From positions 672,431 to 736,430 of the forward strand of contig JAGTJW010000002.1 of assembly GCA_023657425.1 (NCBI GenBank): a stretch of 64,000 bases of DNA, given 5' to 3'. Source of the DNA: Ideonella sp. WA131b (GTDB lineage Bacteria; Pseudomonadota; Gammaproteobacteria; Burkholderiales; Burkholderiaceae_C). Positions 50,999-60,090 of the stretch are shown in pieces (the first letter of the stretch is position 1; each line of letters opens with the position of its first letter). The notes beneath the pieces are model-generated. The model worked only from the letters and a program-made list of their open reading frames with translations, did not search any database and was not told the origin of the DNA. The translations under genes and the position numbers were made by a program.

Positions 50999-53428
50999 TC
51001 AGCGCGCCGGCTGAACCAGCAGCACCGTTGCCGGATCGCCCTGCGGCCACAGCGGCAGCAGCTCGCCACGCGTCCATGGGCCGACCTGGTCGCGGTAGCG
51101 CGGCGAGAACACGATGCCACTCTGCCCGGTGGAGTGCACCACGCCAGAGCGGGTACGGTCGGCCACGTCGTACACCGCGCGCAGACTGGCCGAGTGGTCC
51201 ACGTGGTACAGGTCGCCCGTGAGCTTGTCCTCGCGCAGGCTCACGCGCATGGCCATCACGGTGTGCGTGTCGCCGCCAACCGGCGTGCGCAACTCGAACA
51301 GCCGGCGCAGCACCGGCACGCGGCTGAACGGCCGGTGCTCGGAGCGCGCCACGTGCACAGCGCCCCAGCGCCAGGACGCCACATCGTTGCCGTGGCGCAC
51401 GGCCAGTTCGTCAAGTGCGCGCGCCAGCGCCAGCCCCGCCTGCTGCGCGCAGGTCTCGGCGGCGGGCGTGCCGCGGTCGTCGCACCAGCTGGCGTCGTCG
51501 CGCGCCAGCACGCCTTCGAGGGCGTCCTGGAAGGTACGGCCGGCCAGGCTCTTCTCCCACAGCGCCTCGCCGGCATCGTCGGCGAACACGGCCTTGGCCA
51601 GCTGGCGCTGCCAGGCCCAAGCGATCAGCGGCGCGGGCTTGTCAACGGCCATGTCGGCCGCGAAGCCCTCGAGCTGCTCCTTGGCTGCCGCCGCCAGAGG
51701 GTGGCCCCCCTGCAGCGAGTCCGCGGCCCGCTTCAGCCACGGCAGCAGCGTCGCCATCGCCAGGGAACGGCCGTCCATCTGCAGCGCCGCCAGGTCCTGC
51801 AGCGAGTGCTTCGGACGCGACTCCAGGACCTGCTCGATGCGTTGCTGGCGGTAGGGCAGCGCCCATTCGTGTGTGAGGTGATACCGGTAGCCGGGCTCGG
51901 TGATGCGCTGGTTGGCGGTGGCAATCCAACCGATGGCGGGGTCGCGCCGGCGCGGCGTCTGGTGGGGCGGAATGAAGCCGGTCCAGTCGTAACGCGCATC
52001 CCAGCCGGGCGCCGGCACGCGGCCGCCGAGGTCGTTCTCGGGGGCGCGCACGGGGACGCGGCCGGGCGTGATCACGCCGATGCGGCCGGCGCGGTCGGCC
52101 GCCACCAAGTTCTGCATCGGCGCTACCAGACCCTGCGCTGCAGTGAAGGTCTCGTCCACCGTGCGAGCGCGCTGCACAGCCAGACCCACGGCGACAGGGT
52201 CGTTGTCGGGGTCGAGCGCCGTCCAACGCATCGCCAGCAGGAATCCTGGCTTGGCGCCCAGCGCGTCGGCCATGCCGCCGGCGTCGCTGATCACCGGGCC
52301 GTGGCGCGAGCGTCGCAAGGTCACCGGCACATCCGGCGCGCCCTTGACTCGAATGGTGTCGGTCTGCACCTGCAGCGGCGCAAAGCCCTCGGGCGTGCGC
52401 ACGCGATTCGGGTCGGCCGGGTCGGTCTGCTCGAGGTACAGGTCCTGCACGTCGGGGCCTGTGTTGGTGAAGCCCCACGCGATGTCGGCGTTCTGCCCGA
52501 GCACCACGAAGGGCAGACCGGGCATCGTGGCGCCAGCCACGTCCAGCCCCGGCGCCCTGAGCCGGGCCAGGTACCACAGCGCCGGCGCACTGAGCTTGAG
52601 GTGCGGGTCGTTGGCCAGCAGCGGCGAGCCCGTGGTCGTGCGCGAGCCGGCCAGCACCCAGTTGTTGCTGCCCATGCCCTCCACGCCCGAGGGCGGCGCA
52701 GCGTCCAGGCCGCGCGTCAGCGCCGCCACCTTGGCGCTGCCCAGGCCCAGCGAGCGGTACAGCGCCGTGTAGTCGGCTGTGGCCGGCACGGGGTCGCCCG
52801 GGTAGGGCGGCAGCAGTTGCTCGATGCGCTCCACCGGCAGTTTCAGCGCCAGGCGCAGGCGCAGCAGCTCGGTGTTCCAGTTTCCGCCCAGATCCCAGGC
52901 CATCATGATCGCCCAGGCGAAGGTGTCGGCCGGCTCCCAGCGGGCGAGCTGCAGGCCGAGCACCACGAACTCCGGCGCGCGCGCCTGCCCGCCCTGGCTG
53001 ACGACGGCATTGATGCCGGCGGTGTAGGCCTCCACCACCGCGCGCGAGGCCGCCGGGGCCCGGGCCCACTGCGCCTCGGCCGCGCGGCGCACGCCCAGGG
53101 CACGCAGGAAACGGTCGGCCTCGAGCGCCGCGGGGCCGAACGCTTCGGCCGTGCGGCCGGCGCCGATGCGGCGGTGCGTCTCCAGTTGCCAGAGCCGGTC
53201 CTGCGCATGCACCACGCCCAGCCCGTAGTAGGCGTCGAGCGGGTCAGCCGCCACGATGGTGGGGATGCCGTGGGCGTCACGCTCGATGCGGATCTCACCA
53301 CGCGCGCCCGCGAGCACCAGCTTGCCCTCCTGCGGCGGCAGCGTGCGCCAGGCGTAAATGGCCAGCACCAGGGCAGCGAGCAAGGTCAGCAGCAGCAGCG
53401 CGGCAAGGCCGCGACGGATCCAGTGCAT
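50999..53428 (-). CDS. penicillin acylase-family N-terminal nucleophile hydrolase
   Basis: An 809-residue precursor. One N-terminal hydrophobic segment (AALLLLTLLAALVLAIYAWR) acts as signal or anchor. The alpha chain contains RDAHGIPTIVAADPLDAYYG and MHWIRRG at the start. Autocleavage should occur before the nucleophile Ser in GMGSNNWVLAGSRTTTGSPL, with the beta-chain Asn/Arg region further on. The family cleaves amide bonds of beta-lactams, acyl-homoserine lactones (quorum quenching) or other N-acyl compounds in the periplasm. Length fits. The substrate is not decidable from sequence. Confidence 0.92.
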   Translation of the reverse strand: MHWIRRGLAALLLLTLLAALVLAIYAWRTLPPQEGKLVLAGARGEIRIERDAHGIPTIVAADPLDAYYGLGVVHAQDRLWQLETHRRIGAGRTAEAFGPAALEADRFLRALGVRRAAEAQWARAPAASRAVVEAYTAGINAVVSQGGQARAPEFVVLGLQLARWEPADTFAWAIMMAWDLGGNWNTELLRLRLALKLPVERIEQLLPPYPGDPVPATADYTALYRSLGLGSAKVAALTRGLDAAPPSGVEGMGSNNWVLAGSRTTTGSPLLANDPHLKLSAPALWYLARLRAPGLDVAGATMPGLPFVVLGQNADIAWGFTNTGPDVQDLYLEQTDPADPNRVRTPEGFAPLQVQTDTIRVKGAPDVPVTLRRSRHGPVISDAGGMADALGAKPGFLLAMRWTALDPDNDPVAVGLAVQRARTVDETFTAAQGLVAPMQNLVAADRAGRIGVITPGRVPVRAPENDLGGRVPAPGWDARYDWTGFIPPHQTPRRRDPAIGWIATANQRITEPGYRYHLTHEWALPYRQQRIEQVLESRPKHSLQDLAALQMDGRSLAMATLLPWLKRAADSLQGGHPLAAAAKEQLEGFAADMAVDKPAPLIAWAWQRQLAKAVFADDAGEALWEKSLAGRTFQDALEGVLARDDASWCDDRGTPAAETCAQQAGLALARALDELAVRHGNDVASWRWGAVHVARSEHRPFSRVPVLRRLFELRTPVGGDTHTVMAMRVSLREDKLTGDLYHVDHSASLRAVYDVADRTRSGVVHSTGQSGIVFSPRYRDQVGPWTRGELLPLWPQGDPATVLLVQPAR

Positions 53429-53620
53429 TCGGGCTCAGGCGGGGGCAGTCGACGAGACGGAAGTGTCGTCGCCGCCGTCGTCGCCGTTGCCCCGGGCTTG
53501 CCCGCACCCGACACGGCGGGGATGTAGCCGGCCAAGCCACCGCTGTTCGCGCCATCGGCGGAAGGCCCGCAAGGTCAAGATGAGCCTACAGGTTCTGCCC
53601 CAGGATCCGATACCCCCACC

Positions 53621-54076
53621 ATGATGCCGATGCTTCCCTTCCGCCTCCCCACGGCAATCGCACCTCAGGCGCGCCGCGCGCCGCCGACAGCCCCACTGGC
53701 GCAGGGCGTGTGCATGCCACCGTCGCTGATGTACTTCGCACCGGTCGCCGGCGGTGCCCTGAAGGGCTGGTGGCAGCGCTTGATGCTCTGGCTGCTCGGC
53801 CCGGGGCCCGTGGAACCGGCGCCGCCACCCAACCGACTTGGCCTGGTCAAGCGAGAGATCGGCACATTGTTGGCCGACGTGGACGGCGAGCACGCCGATC
53901 AGCTGCGTTGGCGGGCGCAGCACGCACAATCGCTGCGAGAGCTCTGGCACCTGCGAAGCGACCTCTACAGCACCATCTCAGTCGCTCACAGCCAGAGCGA
54001 GGCTGATGCGCGACTGAAGCTGATCAACCAGCACTTCCCCACCCGCGCCCCGCGCCCGCTGTTCGCGCCGCTCTAG
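53621..54076 (+). CDS. hypothetical protein with one membrane-type segment
   Basis: A 151-residue protein that I do not recognise. A mid-region hydrophobic stretch (PVAGGALKGWWQRLMLWLLG) could be membrane-associated. The C-terminal half is helical and charged (LLADVDGEHADQLRWRAQHA, RELWHLRSDLYSTIS). It is followed by another unknown gene after 11 bases, so the two likely form a pair. Confidence 0.65.
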   Translation: MMPMLPFRLPTAIAPQARRAPPTAPLAQGVCMPPSLMYFAPVAGGALKGWWQRLMLWLLGPGPVEPAPPPNRLGLVKREIGTLLADVDGEHADQLRWRAQHAQSLRELWHLRSDLYSTISVAHSQSEADARLKLINQHFPTRAPRPLFAPL

Positions 54077-54087
54077 ATCGGGCCGCC

Positions 54088-54438
54088 ATGCAAGCCGTCG
54101 CACCCCACACGCCCGGCCACACCCTCGCTGGTCTGGCATCCCCCGACCTCTCGGGGCTGCCGCAGGATCGCCAGGCCCATGCAGCGGCCCGCCGCGCCTT
54201 CGTGGACCTCAAGCGCACCTTCATTCACGCCTTGGACGGCCTGCCCGCCGTTGAGTGGCTGCAGGAGCAGGTGAGGGCCGCCGAGGAGCCGGAGGACCTG
54301 TGGTTGCTGCGGGCCCCGGCCTTCGCGGCGCTGAGGGGCGCCGACCCGCAAGTGCGGCAGCGCCGCCAGCAGTTGCGACGCAGCCTGGACTCGGTGTTCC
54401 CCGATCTCGACGAGCCCAGCAGCTTCTCGCTGATCTAA
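54088..54438 (+). CDS. hypothetical helical protein
   Basis: A 116-residue protein, mostly helix-forming (RQAHAAARRAFVDLKRTFIH, VEWLQEQVRAAEEPEDLWLL, RQRRQQLRRSLDSVFPDLDE). No family is recognised and there is no signal peptide. It pairs with the preceding unknown gene. Its stop overlaps the convergent msrA stop by four bases. Confidence 0.65.
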   Translation: MQAVAPHTPGHTLAGLASPDLSGLPQDRQAHAAARRAFVDLKRTFIHALDGLPAVEWLQEQVRAAEEPEDLWLLRAPAFAALRGADPQVRQRRQQLRRSLDSVFPDLDEPSSFSLI

Positions 54439-54998
54439 TCCGACCGCAACCGCGAAGCGAAGCGACGTCGGAACTTCTCGACCTTGGGCGCCACGACAAA
54501 GGCGCAATACCCCTGGCCGGGGTGGTTGGCAAAGTAGTGCTGGTGGTAGTCCTCGGCGCGCGAGTAGTTTGCCAGCGGCACGATCTCGGTCACGACACGA
54601 CCGCCCCCGCTCGCCGACAGAGCTGCCTGCAACTCGGCCACGACCTCGAGCGCAACCGCCTTCTGCTCGGAGCTGGTCACATAGATGCCACTGCGGTACT
54701 GGGTCCCGACGTCATTGCCCTGCCGGTTGGGCGTGGTCGGGTCGTGGATGACGAAGAAGATCTCCAGCAACTCGCGCAAGGTGATCAGCGCGGGGTCGTA
54801 GCTGACCTGCACGACTTCGGCATGCCCCGTGTCGCCGCTGCAGACCTGCTCGTAACTGGGGTGGTGCACATGGCCATTGCAGTAGCCGCTCTCGACCGCG
54901 ATGACGGCGTCGACCCGTTCGTAGACCGCCTCCAGGCACCAGAAGCAGCCGCCGCCGAGCGTGATTCGCGCCGGCGCGCTGAGCGTGTGAGCGTCCAT
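54435..54998 (-). CDS. msrA: peptide methionine (S)-S-oxide reductase MsrA
   Basis: A 187-residue thiol reductase that repairs Met-S-sulfoxide. The catalytic motif GGCFWCLEAVYERVDAV is at the N-terminus. GDTGHAEVVQVSYDP and DVGTQYRSGIYVTS are the usual substrate-site segments, and the C-terminal GYCAFV provides a resolving Cys. Length is typical for the family. It is a single gene with its own 5' region. Confidence 0.96.
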   Translation of the reverse strand: MDAHTLSAPARITLGGGCFWCLEAVYERVDAVIAVESGYCNGHVHHPSYEQVCSGDTGHAEVVQVSYDPALITLRELLEIFFVIHDPTTPNRQGNDVGTQYRSGIYVTSSEQKAVALEVVAELQAALSASGGGRVVTEIVPLANYSRAEDYHQHYFANHPGQGYCAFVVAPKVEKFRRRFASRLRSD

Positions 54999-55172
54999 GG
55001 TTGGTGTCTTGGCGGCGCAGAAAAGGTCAGCCGGTCATGTCCTTGCACTTCGCGCACTGTAGCTGGTGCCGGCTGGCGACCACCCCATGCTGCGTCGCCG
55101 CATGCTGTCGTCGCTGCCCACCCTGCCTCAGAACGCGCGGGCCAGCGTGGCCATGCGCCAGGCCGCGGGCGA

Positions 55173-55679
55173 TCACGCGAGCAGCGCCACGACGAAGATG
55201 CCGATCATCACGAACGACAGCACCACCTTCGCAACCATGCCGGCCATCATGCCCAGCCAGGTGGCCACGCCCACTTTGATGGCCTGTCGGCCGGCGCCAG
55301 CCCGGTCGGCCTCCTGGCGGCGCGCGACGGCCTCGCCGACCGCCGCCCCCACCAGCGGCATGAACAGCACGCCCACCAGGCCCATGAACAGACCCACCAC
55401 GGTGCCCACGGCAGCGCCCACCAGCGCCAGGCGGCTGGCACCGGCCTTGCGTGCACCCAGTAATCCGGCGACGTAGTCCAGCGCCCAAGACAACAGCGCC
55501 AGCATTGCCACCACCACCACGACCCACACGCCCACGCGCTGGAAGTCGTCGATCCAGGCGCCCAGCAGGATGCCGCCAAACACCAGGGCCGTGCCAGGCA
55601 GAGCCGGCAACACGGTGCCAGCCAGGCCCACTGCGATCAGCAGCAGCACCAGCACCCACAGCAACACACTTGTTTCCAT
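55173..55679 (-). CDS. DUF456 membrane protein
   Basis: A 168-residue integral membrane protein, almost wholly hydrophobic (VLLWVLVLLLIAVGLAGTVL, GGILLGAWIDDF, VVVVVAMLALLSWALDYVAG and two C-terminal helices). DYVAGLLGARKAGASRLALV and the glycine-rich helix GAAVGTVVGLFMG are typical of DUF456. The function is unknown. The start at 55679 gives METSVLLWVLV; the upstream in-frame codons are not membrane-like. Confidence 0.85.
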   Translation of the reverse strand: METSVLLWVLVLLLIAVGLAGTVLPALPGTALVFGGILLGAWIDDFQRVGVWVVVVVAMLALLSWALDYVAGLLGARKAGASRLALVGAAVGTVVGLFMGLVGVLFMPLVGAAVGEAVARRQEADRAGAGRQAIKVGVATWLGMMAGMVAKVVLSFVMIGIFVVALLA

Positions 55680-55872
55680 TGGTTCCGGGTTCCCGTCATG
55701 CTCGGAAACCCGATCATGGGGCCGATCCTGGCCAAGCCAAGGCCAGCGCGGAGCACCCACCCGGCGCATGGGCTACGGCCAATGCCTTGGACGCGCGCGC
55801 GCCATGCCTCACACTCGCGCACGCGCTGGTGATCCCGCCGCGCGCTCATGTTTTTTCGAGGAATCTCACGCA

Positions 55873-56892
55873 ATGAAGAACTGGCTCATCGGTGCCGTGG
55901 TCGTGGCCCTGGTCGCGACGGCCGTGCCCTCCATTTCCGAGGCCAAGCGGCTGGGCGGCTCCAAGTCCAGCGGCATGCAGCGCGACATGCCCGCGCGCAC
56001 CGCCCCCGACGCGCCACCCGCCAAGCCCGCCACGCCCGGGCAGGGCAACACGCCCGCCCAGCCGGGTGCCGCCGCACCGGCCGCAGCCGGGGCCACGGCC
56101 GCCGCCGCGGGTGCCAAGCGCTCGTGGATGGGCCCGATCGCCGGCCTGGCCGCCGGCCTGGGCCTGGTGGCGCTGGCCAGCGCGCTGGGCTTCGGTGAAG
56201 AGCTCGCGAACTTCCTCATGATCGCGCTGCTGGCCGTGGCCGCCATCGCGTTGATCGCCTTCCTGATGCGCCGTTTCGGCCGTCAGCAGCAGCCGGCCAT
56301 GGCCAGCAGCGGCAACGGCATGGCCCGCAGCGGCGCCCAGGTCAGCTGGCCCGCCCAGTCGAACGCGCCCGTGCAGCCGGCCCCGGCCAGCGCGCCCGCG
56401 CAGTTCAGCGGAAGCGCCCCGGCCGCCGGTGTGACCGACCCCGTGCCCGGCATCGGCGGTGGGCCGGTGGCCGAGCCCGAGCCCGTGGTGGCCGAGCGCA
56501 GCACGCCCAAGGCCTTCGTGCCGGCTGACTTCGACAGCGAGACCTTCGCCCGCACGGCCAAGATGATCTTCATCCGCCTGCAGGCCGCCAACGACACGGC
56601 CGATCTCGAAGACCTGCGCCGCTTCACCACGCCCGAGCTGTTCGCCAGCCTGCGCATGGACATCCTCGATCGTGGCGCCAGCGACAACCACACCGACGTG
56701 CAGCGTGTCGAGGCCGAGGTGATGGACGTGACCAACGAAGCAGACCGCCAGATCGTCAGCGTGCGCTTCCACGGCGACATCGTCGAGGAGCGCGGCGGCC
56801 GGCCGCAGGCCTTCAACGAGGTCTGGCACCTGGTCAAGCCGCACGGCGACGGTGGCCAGTGGGCCATCGCCGGCATCGAACAACTGGGCTGA
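55873..56892 (+). CDS. Tim44-like domain protein
   Basis: A 339-residue membrane protein. A signal or anchor segment (WLIGAVVVALVATAVPSISE) is followed by a Pro/Ala-rich linker and two hydrophobic helices (IAGLAAGLGLVALASALGFG and FLMIALLAVAAIALIAFLMR). A C-terminal Tim44/MRPL45-type NTF2-like domain follows (AKMIFIRLQAANDTADLEDL, RRFTTPELFASLRMDI, FNEVWHLVKP). Bacterial members are inner-membrane proteins of poorly known role. This architecture is common in Betaproteobacteria. Confidence 0.88.
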   Translation: MKNWLIGAVVVALVATAVPSISEAKRLGGSKSSGMQRDMPARTAPDAPPAKPATPGQGNTPAQPGAAAPAAAGATAAAAGAKRSWMGPIAGLAAGLGLVALASALGFGEELANFLMIALLAVAAIALIAFLMRRFGRQQQPAMASSGNGMARSGAQVSWPAQSNAPVQPAPASAPAQFSGSAPAAGVTDPVPGIGGGPVAEPEPVVAERSTPKAFVPADFDSETFARTAKMIFIRLQAANDTADLEDLRRFTTPELFASLRMDILDRGASDNHTDVQRVEAEVMDVTNEADRQIVSVRFHGDIVEERGGRPQAFNEVWHLVKPHGDGGQWAIAGIEQLG

Positions 56893-56936
56893 TCCGGCGA
56901 CGCACGGACGGCACCTTCACCGCCCCGAGCCCGCCC

Positions 56937-57845
56937 TCACCCGGCGGGCTTTTTCTCGCCCTCGGCAAACAGCTCCACCCACAGACCGCGCACCCAGCGG
57001 TGCGCCGGGTCGTCGTGGGCGCGGTGGTGCCACACCAGGCTCACCTCGAAGGCCGGCAGCGCCACCGGCAGTTCGCGCACCGCCAGGCCCAGCGGCTCGG
57101 CCACCTGCACGGCCAGCTTGTACGGCACGATGGCCACCCCGTCGCCGGCACGCAGCACCCAGGGCAGCGCCGCGAAGTGCGGCAGCGCCAACGGCATGCG
57201 GCGCTCGATGCCGTGCTGGCGCAGCAGCGTGTCCACGCGCTCGTGGCCGGTGCCTTCGGCCAGCACCTGCACCTGCGGCACGGCGGCCAGCCGCGCGACC
57301 GTGAGCCGACCCTTGGCCAGCGCGTGTGTGCCGGCCATCAGCAGCACGTAGCGCTGCTCGAAGAGGCGGCGGCGGTGGAAGCCGGCGCGAAGATCGGGCA
57401 GCCAGCCCACGGCGAGGTCGATGTCGCCCCGGGTGAGGGTGTCGCGCAGTTCGTGGCGACCACTGCGCAGGACCTGCAGCTGCGCCTGCGGCGAGCGCTC
57501 GCGCAGGGCCGCAGCCAGGCGTGGCAGGAAGACGATCTCGCCGATGTCCGACATCGCCAGCCGCCAGTGCCGCGCGCTGAGCCCCGGCTCGAAGTTGCGC
57601 GGCCGCGCCAGACTGCCGTGGATGGCCGCCAGCGCCGCCACGATGGCCGGCGCCATGGCCTCGGCCTGGGGCGTTGGCAACATGCCCTGCGGCGTGCGCG
57701 TGAACAGCTCGTCGCCGGTGGCGCGGCGCAGGCGCGCCAGCGCGTTGCTCACGGCCGGCGGCGAAAGCTTCAGCCGCTCGGCCGCCGCCACCACCTTGCG
57801 CTCGTGCCAGAGCGCGTCGAACACGCGCAGCAGGTTCAGGTCCAT
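56937..57845 (-). CDS. LysR-family regulator
   Basis: A 302-residue regulator. The N-terminal HTH is MDLNLLRVFDALWHERKVVA, AAERLKLSPPAVSNALARLR. The effector domain includes GDIDLAVGWLPDLRAGFHRR and GDGVAIVPYKLAVQVAEPLG. A start at 57863 (MKHDAG added) is equally possible. It is divergent from the ring-hydroxylating oxygenase genes by about 120 bases and most likely activates them in response to the aromatic substrate, as NagR/NahR-type regulators do. Confidence 0.9.
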   Translation of the reverse strand: MDLNLLRVFDALWHERKVVAAAERLKLSPPAVSNALARLRRATGDELFTRTPQGMLPTPQAEAMAPAIVAALAAIHGSLARPRNFEPGLSARHWRLAMSDIGEIVFLPRLAAALRERSPQAQLQVLRSGRHELRDTLTRGDIDLAVGWLPDLRAGFHRRRLFEQRYVLLMAGTHALAKGRLTVARLAAVPQVQVLAEGTGHERVDTLLRQHGIERRMPLALPHFAALPWVLRAGDGVAIVPYKLAVQVAEPLGLAVRELPVALPAFEVSLVWHHRAHDDPAHRWVRGLWVELFAEGEKKPAG

Positions 57846-57969
57846 GCCCGCATCATGCTTCATGGTGTGAACGATGGGTTTCAGGCTGGCTGCATGGCGC
57901 GAACCGGGCCCGCTCGCCAGAATCCCGTGCAGGTCCGCCACCACGACGCGGGCCATGGAGACATGCCGC

Positions 57970-59223
57970 ATGCAAGCCACCGACTGGGGCACGGCGCCGA
58001 CCAGCCGCGTGCCGGGCTGGGCCTACACCGACGAGGCCGTGTACCGGCGCGAGCTCGAGCGCTTCTTCTACCGCGGCCACTGGTGCTACGTGGGCCTGGC
58101 CTGCGAGGTGCCGAACCCCGGCGACTTCAAGCGCACGGTGGTGGGCGAGCGCAGCGTGATCCTGGTGCGCGATGCCGACGGCGCGCTGCACGTGGTGGAA
58201 AACCGCTGCGCCCACCGCGGCGTGGCCTTCTGCCGCGAACGCACGGGCTCGGTGAAGGCCTTCGTCTGCCCCTACCACCAGTGGAACTACAAGCTGAACG
58301 GCGAGCTGATCGGCCTGCCCTTCCGCCGCGGCGTCAAGCAGGACGGACAGGTGCAGGGCGGCATGCCGCCGGACTTCAAGCTCTCGGACCACGGCCTCAC
58401 GACGCTGAAGGTGGCCGCGCGCGGCGGCGCGGTGTTCGCGAGTTTCGACCACGAGGTCGAGCCCTTCGAGGACTTCCTCGGCCCCGAGGTGCTGCCCTGG
58501 TACGACCGCGTCTTCAACCCCGACCGGCCCCTCAAGCTGCTGGGCATCAACCGCCAGCGCATCCCGGCCAACTGGAAGCTGATGCAGGAGAACATCAAGG
58601 ACCCCTACCACCCGGGCCTGCTGCACACCTGGTTCGTGACCTTCGGCCTGTGGCGCGCTGATCAACGCAGCCAGATGGTGATCGACCGCCATGCGCGCCA
58701 CGCCTGCATGGTGAGTCGGCGCAACGAGGGCGCAGTGGCGGCATCTGCCGCGGTGACGCAGGGTGTCAGCAGCTTCAAGGCCGGCATGGCACTGCACGAC
58801 CCGCGGCTGCTCGACGTGGTGCCCGAGCCTTGGTGGGGCGGGCCCAGCGTGGTGATGATGACCCTCTTCCCCAGCCTCATCGTGCAGCAGCAGGTGAACT
58901 CGCTGAGCACGCGCCACATCCAGCCGGTGGGTGCGGGTGAGTTCGACTTCGTCTGGACGCACTTCGGTTTCGAGGGCGACGACGAGGCCATGACGGCGCG
59001 GCGGCTGCGCCAGGCCAACCTGTTCGGGCCCGCGGGCTTTGTGAGCGCCGACGACGGCGAGGTGATCGAGTTCGCGCAGCAGGCCTTCGCGGCGCACCCG
59101 CAGGCGCGCACCGTCAGCGAACTCGACGGCCTGGGCGTGCAAGCCACCCCGCACATGGTGACCGAGACGCTGATCCGCGGCATGTACCGCTACTGGCGCG
59201 AGGTGATGGAGGCGGCGCCATGA
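57970..59223 (+). CDS. aromatic ring-hydroxylating oxygenase large subunit (NagG/AndAc-like)
   Basis: A 417-residue alpha subunit. The Rieske motif is CAHRGVAFCRE, 17 residues between the pairs, then CPYHQWNYKL. The mononuclear iron site is NWKLMQENIKDPYHPGLLHT. The text around it (RVPGWAYTDEAVYRRELERF, HWCYVGLACEVPNPGDFKRT, GPAGFVSADDGEVIEF) strongly resembles salicylate 5-hydroxylase (NagG) and anthranilate dioxygenase (AndAc) large subunits as I recall them. GGAG nine bases upstream supports ATG 57970. Small subunit and ferredoxin follow; the reductase gene is absent. Confidence 0.88.
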   Translation: MQATDWGTAPTSRVPGWAYTDEAVYRRELERFFYRGHWCYVGLACEVPNPGDFKRTVVGERSVILVRDADGALHVVENRCAHRGVAFCRERTGSVKAFVCPYHQWNYKLNGELIGLPFRRGVKQDGQVQGGMPPDFKLSDHGLTTLKVAARGGAVFASFDHEVEPFEDFLGPEVLPWYDRVFNPDRPLKLLGINRQRIPANWKLMQENIKDPYHPGLLHTWFVTFGLWRADQRSQMVIDRHARHACMVSRRNEGAVAASAAVTQGVSSFKAGMALHDPRLLDVVPEPWWGGPSVVMMTLFPSLIVQQQVNSLSTRHIQPVGAGEFDFVWTHFGFEGDDEAMTARRLRQANLFGPAGFVSADDGEVIEFAQQAFAAHPQARTVSELDGLGVQATPHMVTETLIRGMYRYWREVMEAAP

Positions 59224-59281
59224 GCGCGCCGGGTCGCTGCCAAGCGCTCACCCCGGCGTGTGAAACACGGAGGGGCGTGCC

Positions 59282-59770
59282 GTGAGGTTCACCGCCGACG
59301 AATGGCTGGCGATGCACGAGCTGCACGCCGATTACGCCGCGGCGCTGGATGCGCGCGATCTCGACCGCTGGCCGGCGTTTTTCACCGAGGCTTGCTCGTA
59401 CAAGCTGCAGTCGCGCGAGAACTTCGACCGCGGTCTGCCCCTGTGCATCCTGCACCTGGACAGCCGCGCGATGCTGGCCGACCGGGTGTACGGCGCGCGC
59501 GAGACGATCTACCACGACCCTTACGTGCAGTGTCACCTGGGCGGCGTGCCGCGGCTCCTGGCGCGGGACCCCGCCGAGCAGGGCCATGCGCTCGTCACCG
59601 AGACCCCCGTGCTCGTGGTGCGCACCAAGCGCGACGCGATGCCCGAGATCCTGGTGGCCGGCCGCTACCTCGACCGCGTGGTGTCCACGGCCGACGGCCT
59701 GCGCTTCGCGCAGCGCTGGCTGATCTTCGACAACGACCTGATCGCCAACTCCATCGTGGACCCGGCATGA
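59282..59770 (+). CDS. aromatic ring-hydroxylating oxygenase small subunit (NagH-like)
   Basis: A 162-residue beta subunit with the NTF2-like fold typical of these enzymes: MHELHADYAAALDARDLDRW, FFTEACSYKLQSRENFDRGL and the late RFAQRWLIFDNDLIANSI. GTG at 59282 with GGAGGGG upstream is the start. It is structural rather than catalytic. The stop overlaps the ferredoxin start (ATGA). Size and order match NagG-NagH-ferredoxin sets. Confidence 0.88.
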   Translation: MRFTADEWLAMHELHADYAAALDARDLDRWPAFFTEACSYKLQSRENFDRGLPLCILHLDSRAMLADRVYGARETIYHDPYVQCHLGGVPRLLARDPAEQGHALVTETPVLVVRTKRDAMPEILVAGRYLDRVVSTADGLRFAQRWLIFDNDLIANSIVDPA

Positions 59771-60090
59771 ACGAACCCGACTGGCACGACGTGGCCGAGG
59801 CCGCCAACATCCCCGACGGCGACATCGTCGCGGCGGTCGTCAACGGACGCGAGATCGGCCTCGTGCGCCTGGGTGAGGCGCTGCACGCCATCGACGCCAC
59901 CTGCACGCATGGAAACGCCAGCCTGTGCGGCGGCTTCGTGGAGCCCGACGGCAGTGTCGAGTGCCCGCTGCACCAGGGCCGCTTCGATGTCGCCACCGGC
60001 CGCGCGCTGTGCGAGCCACTGACGCAGGACCTCGTGGTGCACGAGGTGCGGGTGCAGAGCGGGCGACTCTTCGTCAGGCTGCGGGGCTGA
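59767..60090 (+). CDS. Rieske-type ferredoxin of the oxygenase system
   Basis: A 107-residue ferredoxin. Cluster ligands are in CTHGNASLCGG and CPLHQGRFDVATG (CxH...CxxH). It carries electrons from a reductase to the oxygenase large subunit. The ATG overlaps the small-subunit stop by four bases. Its 3' end overlaps the convergent nitronate monooxygenase gene by 17 bases. No reductase gene is visible in the window, so one must be elsewhere. Confidence 0.92.
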   Translation: MNEPDWHDVAEAANIPDGDIVAAVVNGREIGLVRLGEALHAIDATCTHGNASLCGGFVEPDGSVECPLHQGRFDVATGRALCEPLTQDLVVHEVRVQSGRLFVRLRG

